From Chara braunii (taxonomy: Eukaryota > Streptophyta > Charophyceae > Charales > Characeae), in the NCBI GenBank assembly GCA_003427395.1, contig BFEA01000207.1:1868814-1901377 (forward strand): a stretch of 32,564 nucleotides of DNA. Reading direction: 5' to 3'. A program made the translations under genes and the position numbers. The stretch's first letter is position 1. Each line of letters starts with the position of its first letter. Positions 1-10,231 of this stretch are shown here, in pieces. The notes beneath the pieces are model-generated. The model was not told where the DNA came from. It saw nothing but the letters and a program-made list of their open reading frames with translations, and did no database searches.

Positions 1-18
1 TTTTTTTTTTTTTTTTTT
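1..18. repeat. Poly-T run at the window start
   Basis: The window opens with 18 consecutive T. It could be the poly(A) tail of a minus-strand retroelement lying to the left, or a contig broken at a homopolymer. The following bases show no similarity to the LINE 3' ends seen elsewhere in the window. Confidence 0.7.
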
Positions 19-96
19 ATCGAAACATGGAACTGCAATGGTGCCTCCTCCTTCGGATATCCTACTCCTCCACCTCCTTGTCCATCTCTCCTTCTC

Positions 97-129
97 TCCT
101 CCTCCTCCTCCTCCTCCTCCTCCTCCTCC
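97..129. repeat. (TCC)11 microsatellite
   Basis: Eleven perfect TCC units lie inside a pyrimidine-rich leader. The stretch 1-316 ahead of the transposase frame holds only this repeat, the T run and a G9 run at 264-272. I see no gene and no clear terminal inverted repeat in it. Confidence 0.9.
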
Positions 130-370
130 ATCCCAAGGTCTCGCCAGCTTTTCTGATGTGAACTTCCAAGTTGACTAATATCTCCTCCTCCACCCCTCCC
201 CGTCCATCTTTCATCCGCCACCGAAGTGCTAATTTCATGGAGTTTTAGGGTGGTTAGTGTGGTGGGGGGGGGTCTAGCGTGCTAGGAGGTGGTGCCAAGT
301 TTTGAGACGATGCGGGATGAGGCTGATTTCCCGGTTGTTGTCCGACGGTTCCCCCTGTCTGCAGGTCAGA

Positions 371-3286
371 ATGGCGAGTACCAAGTATACTTCTGCTATG
401 GTAAAGCGGCATTGCAATGTGGATGGGGTCGCAGGGAAAGATCCAAGCAAGGGTGGCAAATGGTGGGCCTGCAAGTACTGCGATTTGAAATTCTCGGGCA
501 GCCTGAACCGTGTCAAGGAACATTACTCAAAGGGAACCTGTGCGGCGGAGCAGAGCAGGAAGGTTTTCGCAGATGAAGAAAAAGAAGCAAGGAAGCAAGG
601 GTTGAGACAAGCTCTGGCTGACGTGGCGATGGCGAATGGCGACAACAGTCTTCCTAGTGGATCTAGTTTGGCTATTGCACCAACGGCTGTGGAGAATGTG
701 GGTAGGGGCATGGGAAAATGGGGTGCAGCATCCGACACGCGACGATCCGCTTCATCTGTGCGGCAAATGGTGCTGGAGGAGACAGACAGCATCATCACGA
801 AGAACGAGATGACGTCAAGGAAGGTCGACAACTGGCTGACCTCCACGAACCAACCTTTCAATATGGTCGAGAATGAATTTTACTTTGACATGGTAAATGC
901 TGTACGGAAAGCCCATCCCTCATGGCGGATGCACAGCAGGGAGGCCGCAAGGAATGGTAGACTGGATGGCCAGAACAAGAGGTGCATCGAGGATGTGCGA
1001 ATGATTGCAAAGAAGTGGGAGAGAACAGGGTGTATGGTGCAGATGGATGGGTGGTCCGACAGGCGAGGGGGACCGCACATCAATGTGATGGTCTCCTCCC
1101 CTGTAGGAACCGTCTTTTGGAGGTCCGTTTGTGTAAAAGGGAAGGAGAAGGACTCCATAGCGTACTACAACATCCTGGATGCTGCGATCCAGGACATTGG
1201 ACTCAAGAGTGTGGTCGGGGTGATCATTGACAATGCTAGAGTTTGCGTCAAGGTGGGAAAGCTTGTTGAAAAGAAGTACCCTTGGATCTTCGGGGTTGGT
1301 TGCACAGCGTATGCCCTCGACCTTGCATTGGAGGACTTCAACAAGCGCATTGGATGGTTTTCCAGGACGGTCAAAAGAGCGAACGAGTTGGGGAAGTTCA
1401 TCATGAACCACGACAAGGTTCGTGCATTCTTCCTTGAACATTCTTGCGGGGCACAAATAAAGAGGTCAGGAGTGACAAGATTCGCAATGAATATTATCAT
1501 GCTGCAGTCCCTTTTGGACCGAAAGAATGCCCTCAAACTTGCCGCAGGTGCGAAGGGCTGGGTGTCTTGCATGGTGCGGACTGATCTGCGGTCCAACTTT
1601 GAGGAAGCCACGACCACTATCCTTGACGAGAGTTCTTGGGACGATGTTGAGAAGTCCATCAAAGCCACGGAGGCTATTGTGAAGTTATTGAGGATGGTGG
1701 ACGGTTCAGGGGCCACCATCAGCAAGGTTTATCATCATATGGACGCCGTGGTGGAGGGGATCAGGACGTTGGAAGTCCTTACGGACTTTGAGAAAGCGGA
1801 AGTGGAATCGATCCTCATGGATCGATGGGCATTCATGACGTCGGAGCTGCATTGTGCAGCAACGTTTTTGGATCCGGAGTTCCGTGCAGAGTCTGCCATC
1901 CACGATACGGAGATCCGGGCGGGGTTCAACATATGGTTGTACACATGGGCCTTATCGGACGATTTGAAGGACATCGGTTGGCAAATGGATGACTGGGTTC
2001 GCATGAAGGGTGCATTGGGGTCGAGAGAGGCATTGGATGGCGCTCGATTGAAGACCCCGTCCATGTGAAGGGACTCGTTCGAGTCATGCTTGAACCTCCT
2101 GCAACCCCAAGCGGTCCAGCTGTTAGGACAAGCAAGCTCGTCTGCCGCTTGTGAGCACAATTGGAGCTTACATGAACTCATTTTCACCAGGAGGAGGACG
2201 AAGTTGTTGTCGGGCCGTCTCGCCAAGCTTGTGTACAATAATTGGAATCTCCACCTGCAGTGGAGGCAAGAGAAGGGGGTTGGCGAAGACGATGTCCAAA
2301 TCCCGTGGATGGAGGACTTACCGGATGCAGAGAACAAGGCGGAGGCAGAGCGCTATTATAACGAGTGGGTGCAGAAAGTAAAGGCGAGCACCGAGGATAT
2401 GGAGGCTGGCACAGAGGATGATAGCACTGTCATTGGAGAGCTGGACGATGAAGGTGATCTGCCTTTGGCAAGGAGATGGGTGCGCAATGACCGACTTGAC
2501 GACATGATGGACGAAGAGGATGACATCACTCATATTGAGAACTATACGAACGAGTGGCAGTTCTGCACTGCACCGGGGAGGCATAGAGAGCGCTTGTTGA
2601 GGAGGAGATCAGGGCACGAGTGACTAGACCCCTTAGTGGAGTACAACGTCGAGGAGTGAGAGCGTGCATTGCGGGCACGAGAGATAGGCGATTGGGTGGA
2701 AGGTAGATGCCCAGGGGGCAGCAGCGGAGCAAAACGACAGAAGCAGCAACATGCTGCTGAAGTCCGTGTTGCGGAAAAGCGCCCGGCCGAAGAACAGCTT
2801 TCTCCGCCGAAGAAGAAGAAGAGAGGACGCCCCACCAATGACGAAGTGGCTGAGAGGAAAAAAGCGGAGAAGGCTGCAAAGAAGGCTGCGAAGAAGGCTG
2901 CAGTGGCAGAGAAAGCTGCTAAGAAAGCAGCAAGGAGAGCAGCAGCGTGAGCTGCTAAGAAAGCTGCTAGGAGAGCGGCCGCTGCATCTGCGGATGCCCC
3001 GGCATCCTCCCGCCTGGTCACAAACTTGAAGGAGGCAATGAAACAAGGGGGGAAGCGGACGACAGTGATCCTCGATGATGACGAGTGTGAAGAATCGTCC
3101 TCCTCTTCATCATCATCCTCGTCGCCATCTTCACCTTACGCATCATCTGCAAGTGGGGAAGATCAATTTGAGGACCATGTTGGGAGTGAAGAAGAAGGGG
3201 GCGAGGAATCGCCGAGGATCAGGGGAGTGAGGAGGGTGGTGACAAAATTGTCGATGGAGGTGGACAGGAGTAGATTGGGTGGGTGA
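371..3286 (+). pseudogene. hAT-superfamily transposase (BED finger, DUF659, hAT dimerisation), disrupted
   Basis: A single frame runs from here to 3286, interrupted only by TGA codons at 2066, 2621, 2657 and 2948. I chose the ATG at 371 because it directly precedes the BED domain and follows a pyrimidine-CAG acceptor-like site; an in-frame ATG also exists at 317. The BED zinc finger has Cys34, Cys37, His51 and Cys57. The DUF659/RNase-H-like core shows M-D-G-W-S-D and I-I-D-N-A, which supply the expected acidic residues. The family Cys-x2-His motif reads C-T-A-Y: Tyr at 1310-1312 replaces His. The C-terminal hAT dimerisation region (S-S-A-A-C-E-H-N-W-S, about 2093-2254) follows the first TGA. 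Beyond it is a long tail: acidic, then an NLS/AT-hook-like K-K-K-K-R-G-R-P, Lys/Ala repeats, poly-Ser and an acidic end. Catalytically dead as written. Cut-and-paste transposition in the nucleus is the family role. Confidence 0.88.
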
Positions 3287-3767
3287 CACTGGTTGTGCTT
3301 TTTGGATGGTGTCGCTTCTAGACTCCAAATGAGCATGATGTTCATTTGATTAACTTCGAGTTTTCAATATTTATGGACAGCGCTGCACTTTTTCTGTTTT
3401 CTTCTCTTTACTACTTTGCAAGTTTGCACTTGTTTGCACTTTGCTGTTGTTCTGTTTTGTGTTCGGTTTCGTTTGCTGCTTGCAGGTTCAATGATGATGC
3501 AGTGTTTCTGCGTCGACAGCAACTACCAGGTGCGTTATATATTATCCCCACCTCACAGTGCTTTCAAAAAAAAAAAACAAAAAAAAAGGTTTTCGGACAG
3601 GACCGGACGGGGGATTGGACCTCCCCGTACAGTTCGCAGACAAAACCGCACCGGACGGGCGATGGCCCTACTAGGCAGCGTGCGGCATGGTGCGGCCCTG
3701 TCTGGTACGGGTACGGGCCTGTAGGCCAGACGGGAAGGTCCCGGCCCGAACCCCGTACGGCGTACCG
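3287..3767 (+). mobile_element. hAT 3' untranslated and GC-rich subterminal region
   Basis: After the final TGA comes an AT-rich untranslated stretch, an A-rich tract at about 3567-3589, then about 180 bp rich in CGGAC, GTACGG and GGGCC motifs. The stretch stops at about 3767, where minus-strand LINE coding sequence begins. Such GC-rich subterminal repeats and a terminus reading CAACACGGTACG on the minus strand resemble hAT ends. The partner end is not visible, so the terminal inverted repeat and an 8-bp target duplication cannot be confirmed. The boundary is accurate to about 10 bp. Confidence 0.6.
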
Positions 3768-4957
3768 TGTTGCAAGTATGGTATAATTGTTTGAAAAAGG
3801 TTCTTATGATTAGGGTGCAGTGGTTTGTATCAGTAGCGATGATCTCCTCTTCCTTTTCGAGGTCGAAGAGGACGCGGATTACCGTTCGTCTAGCTCGAAC
3901 AGTCGCCATGCTAAAGAAACGTGTATCCATTGAGGCTTCCTTACTGAGCTTATTCATTTTTCCGCAAACTCTGACTCCTTGCCATCTGTATTGCGCAAAT
4001 TGCAGTAATTGTTTTTTTAAATGTTGGATGGTGTGAGGCTACCTGGTTCTCCAGGTTGAGGAGTTTTGTATGTAGGTCCATTTCCTGACGATGTCGTTGT
4101 GCTGCTTTGTCCTTAGAGAAGACTTCGCATTTTCTAGCTAGGAATAGCAGACCACTATTGGACCATGCCTGTTGTGATTCGAATAGGGTTCTTTGTTGTC
4201 GCCAATACTGCCATGTGTCACGGATGAAGTGTAAGAAGTTTGGATCCTTCAAAAGGGATGTATTGAGTTTATAGAAGTTGGACCTTGATCGGGTCTCTTA
4301 TGCATCGTCAAAACTAGTCCACAGGTTTTGTGGTCAAGCCCAGGGTAGGGACTGCGGGGGAGCACTGCTGCCCACCGGAGAGCGCCTTCAAGGTCATGGG
4401 AAAGCAATATTAAATCTATGTGGGACTTAGAGAGTCTCCCCGGGTTGTTGTCTCTAACATAAGTAAAGGTTCGGTGAGTTAGGTGGAGCCGTCAAAACGT
4501 GTCAAATCGAGAGAGGGAGTCACACAATTTTGATATCATTTGCTCATCCTCCCCTCTCGTTAAGGGTTGAGGTGCATATAAACTCCACCTATCCAGCGAA
4601 TGATCATGGGCCGCGTTGAAATCCTTTGCCACCACTACTAGGATTCCTTCGGGTACTTGCGTTCTTAGGTTTCCAAAAAAGGTCCTCCTCTCCCTCACCG
4701 TGTTAGGGGCATAGATACACAAAATGCATAGTAGCTCCAATTGCAACATCCCCAGCACTGACACCCACCGCCCCTCCCTTTTGTCTGTTGCCCAGTGTAT
4801 TATCTCAAACCTAGACTCAAGTGGGATCCATACTGCTACCCTCGCCGATCCTGGCCTTGGGGCGTGTGCCCGCATGGCCTGGTGGGGCCAGATCGTCATC
4901 CCGGCCCCCACCGTCTGTCGAGGTACTGTCTGCCCCACAACAGACCGCCACATCTAG
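3768..4957 (-). pseudogene. LINE ORF2 fragment: endonuclease and start of RT linker
   Basis: The minus-strand translation aligns piecewise with the ORF2 of the LINE at 27661-32279. It covers W-P-H-Q-A-x-R-A-H-A-P-R-P-G-S, the endonuclease D-F-N-A-A-x4-x-L-D-R-W block, S-H-I-D-L-I-L-L-S, a terminal L-D-H, the L-H-F-I-R-D-T-W linker and D-x-R-F-F. These lie in collinear order from 4890 down to 3770. Several stops and frameshifts separate the pieces (around 4253-4491 and 3950). The Gly before D-F-N is Lys here. The fragment lacks the RT core and the 3' end. At its 3' side it abuts the hAT terminus and at its 5' side gypsy sequence, so it was probably a LINE inserted in the gypsy element and later hit by the hAT. 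The 5' edge is uncertain by some 60 bp. Confidence 0.85.
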
Positions 4958-4984
4958 TCCTTCCTCTTCGAGACTTCTGACGCG

Positions 4985-6025
4985 TCGAGTCATTCAAGTT
5001 CACATAGCTCGTTGTAGCTCTCAGATGGCGACTCACGATGACGTTGTGTTATCTCTCCTAGATTTGAGCATTCTTCAGGCTCGTCAGGAGCGGCTCACAA
5101 GACACATGAACGTCATGCGTTATCTTCTCACTCTGCTATCTGACTCTGATTGCACCCTCCCCATCATTCTTATCCGCTTGAGGACATTTACGAGGGTGTA
5201 TCGCGTTTTATGGGACTCCGACGCATAGGGAGGTTTCATTCACCCTCGTGTGGTTGAGGAAGTTCGTTTAGCTACCTCCGGGTCTCGCTCTCCTATCTCC
5301 GTTACCCTCGGAGATAACAAGACACAACGCTTCTTCGATCAGACGGTCCACGACCTCCACTTTTCCCTCACCCTCCAGCCACCGGATAGTACCATGGTGC
5401 CTCGACGCTACCATTCCTCCGCATACTTCGACGTGTTGGAGACTGGGTACGACTTTATCCTTGGCACCCCCTAGTCTCACCGCTTTCGTGGCACAGAGGC
5501 CGAATGGGCGACTGAGACACTCGCGACACCCCTCCCGACCGACCTCCCCAGAACCCTCGTTCCTCTTGGTCCCACCCCGACATCGCCTTCACTTCTCCTC
5601 CTCAATTTGCTCACTTCATACGACACCAACTCGACATCCCAGGTTCCTACGTCATTTACTACCTAGTCCACCCATACATCTCGTGTTGACCCCGTCGTTG
5701 AGGAACTCATGCGGTTCACGACTGATTTAAAGCGCGCTGTTCTCGATTTGATTCAAGAGTACCGCGACGTTTTCCCCACGTATTTCTCATACAGTGGGAT
5801 CCCTCCGATGCACAGTGTTGAGCATTCTATCCAGCTCGTGCGTAACTATCGTGTCCACCATCAGGCACCCTATCGACTCTCAATTCCAAAGGCGATGGAA
5901 CTCAAGCGTCAGTTTGAGGAACTCCTTCGACTGGGTTCTATTAAACCCAGTAACTCCCATTGGGGTGCACCCGTCCTCTTTGCTTGCAAAGCGGATGGAA
6001 CTCTTCCTCTCTGCATTGACTATCG
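4985..6025 (+). pseudogene. Ty3/gypsy pol, left half: aspartic protease and N-terminal RT
   Basis: The protease region reads V-L-W-D-S-D-A-stop-G-G-F-I-H-P-R-V-V-E-E (about 5205-5260), then I-S-V-T-L-G-D-N-K-T-Q and Y-D-F-I-L-G-T-P ending at 5474. The active-site D-S-G-A has become D-S-D-A and is followed by TAG at 5226. The region 5475-5705 is scrambled between frames. RT resumes in P-V-V-E-E-L-M (about 5697), with P-P-M-H-S-V-E-H, P-Y-R-L-S-I-P-K-A, W-G-A-P-V-L-F-A and C-I-D-Y-R at about 6011-6025. Homology then fades. The missing remainder of RT is found in the same orientation at 14362. Gag and a 5' LTR are absent. The element would have copied itself through an RNA intermediate; this copy is inert. 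Confidence 0.85.
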
Positions 6026-6037
6026 TTGTCGGCACAA

Positions 6038-6055
6038 ATACCCTTACAAGGGTAT
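6038..6055. repeat. Perfect 8-bp inverted repeat at the left edge of the insertion
   Basis: ATACCCTT and AAGGGTAT are separated by two bases, about 12 bp inside the left junction of the 8.3-kb block. It may be a terminal structure of the inserted element, or chance. From 6056 to 7078 I see only short open frames without recognisable domains. Confidence 0.6.
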
Positions 6056-7078
6056 CCGCCCTTGTTTTTGCAAGCGACAGGTTTAAAGTTTAAGTATACC
6101 GCGCGAGGCGCGACTATGTCTGTAGTTTACATTGACTGGACGGTTGACTATAGCAGAAAGTGTGTGAGCGCGCAGTTTTATGGCGTGTGTGATCTCTCTG
6201 TTTATCGATGATTGTGAAGCTGGCTTAGTTGCCGACCAAAATTTTATTCTTCTGATTAAACTAGGATTAAAAAGATTTTGTTTTTTGATTGGTGCGCTTG
6301 CCTTGTGACTTGTGCGACGTGCGAAGGACAGAGCCAACAACAATGTGATTTTTGAAGACGTTTCGGTAGATCTACGTGTCACGCAGTATTCATTTATATA
6401 GGTGTTAGTCGGTATTAGACTTAGCTTTGGGCCTAGCACTATTGATTACAACGTCGGTCTTTCATCAGATAAATTTTGGGATCGAGGATCGAGCGGCGAC
6501 GACGCGAGGATATCAGAGTAGCACAAAGGGACCGAGGGGTTGAGGGCCTGGCGGGGCTATCCCCCTTGGTTTTGCCGTCGGCGGCATCAGAAGGGTATTA
6601 GCCTCTCCTTTTCCTCATTCATTGTATTCTGACGGTTAACATTTTCAAAATATTTTATATTATTTTTATGCTCCGCCGACGCGACGTTGGATTTAGGGGT
6701 CGTCATAGGAATCGAGGACACTAAGTACGCGCCTCTTTTGGCAAACCCGTTCGGGTTCCAGCGTGTCGGGGTGTTGGCAAAAATTCCACTATCCACCCCG
6801 TTTTAAAGCATGGACCTGGGAGGTTTTTTTACGGGTGTACCGATCACCTGTCCGCAGCCTATGACAGGAGGTTTGGGTATGAGCATGTCATCAGGGTCTG
6901 AAAAACGACGGACCATGCTCAGGCACAACAGGAATAAGTGGCCCCAGACTGTGTGGGGCGGTCGCGGCAGTGCCGGATCACGTGGAACTGGCCACGGTTT
7001 GGTCCTCAAGACTTCCTTTTCTGTTGGGTACTGCGTTGGAGCCACTCCTGCGGCTAGGCTTAAAACGTAGGCTGCAAT

Positions 7079-7168
7079 ACTGCCCGTTGTCGAGCGCATC
7101 ACCTTAGCAGATAGGCAGCAACATTGTTCGTTGTCGAACTAAGCGTTTCGACAGATGAACTGCGGTGA
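7079..7168. repeat. Two-unit degenerate direct repeat around GTTGTCGA
   Basis: Two roughly 42-bp segments share GCA-A, GTTGTCGA, a C-rich spacer and a CAGAT end. The divergence is high, so this is an old duplication. Confidence 0.4.
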
Positions 7169-7269
7169 GCGTCTTAGTGGACTCCAACTTCTGTAGTCAC
7201 CGACCTGTTGTTTGTGGTAGTTGGTGCCCGTGTGATGTTTGGTTTAGCACGCGGGGGGAGGGTACTAAC

Positions 7270-7455
7270 GAGGAGTCCGATAGGCGGCGAGCGAAAGGCC
7301 AAGTAGTCAAGAGCAGTGAGTTGCGCTAAGTGGAGGAGTCCGTTGGGCAGTGAGTGAAAGGCCAGGGAGCAGAGTTGTGGGCTGCACTGAGCAAGGGAGC
7401 CGAACGTAGTAAGCAAGGTACAGGGGAGTAAGCAGAAGTAAGAAAACAAGCGAAT
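7270..7455. repeat. Three degenerate 62-63-bp tandem units
   Basis: Units begin at 7270 (GAGGAGTCCGATAGGCG), 7333 (GAGGAGTCCGTTGGGCA) and about 7395 (more diverged). They share GAGTGAAAGGCCA-like middles. The period of 63 gives repeated 21-residue segments in a minus-strand open frame, but no known protein. Between 7456 and 8104 I see nothing identifiable. Confidence 0.6.
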
Positions 7456-8104
7456 GAATTTGGACATGGTCTGCGCCAGGTGCATCTAAGAATGAGAATG
7501 GGGGAGAATGGCTATGGCGGGCGAAGAAACTCATTCCATACCTGTTATTTGGTGAAAACAAGCGGACAGGAGTAGTAAGTAGGGGTTTTAGAACGGGGCG
7601 GATCGATTGGTGAGGACAAATTTCGATAAAGGTACGTAGATCGGAAGGTTAGTAGAGAAGCTCATGCGCGGAGATGGCGGGAGTGAGAAGGAGGGAGAAT
7701 AAGGAAACACTTATCTCCCTCGTTTCTGACCAGATTTAGACGAGGGAGGGCACGATCCCGGGGTTTCTGGACAAGGCGATTCCGACGGATAAGTTAGTTT
7801 TGGGATTAAATGGTTAGAATTAGAGTTAGTAAGAGAATAGTGTGCGGGAGAGATGGCGGCGATGGAACTAGAAGAGAAAAAAGGAAAAATCGGTCGCGCG
7901 CTCCCGTTGCTTGATAAATTCTGGCAACATGAAAGTTGAATCCATGGTTTTGAAGGAGGGCGGACCTGTTGATGGTGTTAGTTTAAGAGGTGGGAGAACG
8001 AGTTAGTCGGTACAGGAAGTAGAGGTTGCGCTCGTGGAGGGGACAAAAAGGCGAATGAACCTACCTGTTACCTAGCAGAAGATTCATCCGAATTCGTTCG
8101 TAAG

Positions 8105-8116
8105 AACGATTGAGGT
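8105..8116. repeat. Left target-site duplication of the retro-insertion
   Basis: AACGATTGAGGT here is repeated directly after the poly(A) run at 8509-8520, as expected for target-primed reverse transcription. Confidence 0.8.
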
Positions 8117-8510
8117 TGCTCTGTTCTATGCTCTCAACTTGCCGATGCCAGAACGACGCTGGCCGGAGCTGACTGTTACCCTGTAAACTGCCATGGCAGG
8201 GGTGTGTGGCCTTGTAGAGAGATCTGAGGTTTGCCGAGGGAGAAAGGCATTCCAGTGGCGAATTGGGGGGGGCGCCTTGACACCCTCTGGGGCCGGGGAT
8301 AGTCTCGGGGGCGAGAAGAGGTCAGCTATGGTTTATGTTGGTTTGGTTGGTACTGTCTTTGAGTAGTAGTGTCCCAATATAGGGAGGGCTAGGAGTTGCT
8401 CTCGGATTCGGAAGCCGGAATAGCTGATATAGTATAGTATTCACAATCCCTTAGATCTAATAAAGGTGGTGCAGTCAATTTCTTTAGAATTCTCAAAAAA
8501 AAAAAAAAAA
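8117..8510 (+). mobile_element. Poly(A)-tailed retro-insertion of about 394 bp (SINE, truncated LINE or retrocopy)
   Basis: The segment ends in A16 (8495-8510), has AATAAA at 8459-8464 about 30 bases before the tail, and is flanked by direct repeats sharing CGATTGAGGT. It was therefore inserted by LINE-type machinery. It has no long open frame, no clear Pol III A and B boxes, and no similarity that I can see to the 3' ends of the LINEs in this window. The AATAAA signal favours a truncated LINE or an mRNA retrocopy over a SINE. Confidence 0.75.
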
Positions 8511-8520
8511 CGATTGAGGT
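8511..8520. repeat. Right target-site duplication of the retro-insertion
   Basis: CGATTGAGGT, a perfect match to 8107-8116; with the two last A residues the match is 12 bp. Confidence 0.8.
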
Positions 8521-8915
8521 AGCGTACAGCCAGTCGCAGGCGTTGGGGACTTACCTGTGAGTCGATGCGTTGCCCAACCTATGGATGGAAGTAGCGCCTC
8601 TTTAACTCTCTGTACAATCAATTGAGGAGCGGGGTATAGTCTTACGTTCTAACGGGGGATTCATTCGTTTTTCTTTTTTTGCTTATTCTGCTGAAGGAGG
8701 GTATGTAACTCTCTCACGTGCACGGCAACCATCAATCTGATAGCTCCTTAGTCCGCGCTACACTAAGATCCCAATTTCAAATGTATCTTTCCACGTTCTA
8801 TAGGGAGGTTCATTCTTGTTTTGCACGAACTTGACGAATGGCAGAAATTCAGTTGACGTCTGTGTCTGAATTCTGTTCGAAAGTCTCGGTATCTGTTGCC
8901 AAGGTGACTTTTATG

Positions 8916-9551
8916 TCAACCCTCGTAGGGTCTTTCTGCCATGGTACTCATCCTTTCGATGGCCACTTCTGAAGATTTCGTTGCCACGACGCTCGGTGTG
9001 TTCTGATTCGTCGTTACAAGGAGTGTATCACTCTGGTGGTGCTGCCACCTTGGCAGTTTCTCAACCATACTGCAGGTGCAGTTGTTGATCATCTCCCTGC
9101 GGCCACAGTCGTTGGACTTGTCCGGCTTAAACCATATTAGGCATCCTGGGGCATTGTTGTGGAATAATGAGGCGGAAGCGCATTTGGTGAAAGACGAAGT
9201 ACCAGATAGTAGGCGGGCACGTACCTGGTCTTGGTGGTAGTTTACAGGGTCGACGTCTTCATGCACTTCGGCTATTGCTAATGACGATCCTGGTCGGAGT
9301 CTGAGCGTGGAGCAAGGAAAAAATCGTTGTTGTCCGCCATCAATTCTTGAGCACAACCTTGTTGCACTTTTTATCGTGGGGTATTGGTGATTGTTGTTGT
9401 TGTTACTGCATTCGGGCTCCTTACTGCTGTTGTGCAATAACTGTAAAGTGCTTAACGTGCTGCTGGGTATTGCTACTAGGCACTGGTGTTGGGCACTGGC
9501 ACTGAGAAGACTGCTTTCGAATAGAGCATAGGAGGGATGTGCCCTACTCAA
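8916..9551 (-). other. Unidentified 211-codon open frame, probably not coding
   Basis: The frame is open for 211 codons, is Ser-rich and contains a five-Asn run. It starts with TTG, and its first ATG is only at about codon 153, so it is unlikely to be translated as a whole in a eukaryote. I recognise no domain. It could be an exon fragment, an old transposon reading frame or chance. The surrounding stretch 8521-10231 shows nothing else I can name. Confidence 0.2.
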
Positions 9552-10231
9552 CGCAGTATATCAGGCTGCGTAGCAGCAGACTGATCAGAGGTTAAAGTGC
9601 AGTGAACTTGGAATAAAGGGATCACGCTTTGAAAAGGGGTCACCGCTGCGGAGTGGAGGTTCATCAGAGTGCCGCTATTTCATACGTGGCCACGGGTTGG
9701 CTATCCTATTGTGAATTTTTTGCCGCCATTGCGGGGCCCTCAGGCGTATCGAGATTTCAAGGCCCTCTCTTGCGAGTTGAGTCAGTCTCTCTCTTGTATC
9801 TCGAGAGTCTGAACCCCTCATTCTGCCTTTCTTACTCAAGTCTAATCTTGTTCCGAGAGGAAGGCGGCAGGCGGCGTTGTAACCCGTAGGACCGCATCAA
9901 GACTCTGTGGGTAGTTCGCCCATTGATTGCGGGAGCTCAGCCCGAACTCATGAGGAGTTTTTGAGGTAAAAAACTATCAGGTATACAATTTTCAGACTGT
10001 ATGAACCCACTATACCCCTGTTTGGTTATCTCCCTCTAGTTTGACTTTTTGTATGCATGTGTCCCGCTATGACTTTCACTTTCTTTTCAGGATCCAATCA
10101 GACTGAATGAAAGAAATGCGTGTGAAAAACTTAAGTTTCTCCTTTATTTTGGTTGAAAACATATTAAAGGATGAACCAGGGGAAGGTGGGAGGAAGACAA
10201 TTTGCATGCGTTTGATCGGGTCAACCAATGA

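Noticed and set aside
1165-1725. 186-codon minus-strand frame opposite the hAT core
   Set aside because: It is a shadow of the conserved DUF659 coding frame on the plus strand.
6508-6520. GATATCAGAGTA resembling a plant initiator-Met tRNA primer-binding site
   Set aside because: It has an extra base relative to the usual TGGTATCAGAG, no LTR end with CA sits before it, and no matching LTR copy was found near 14361.
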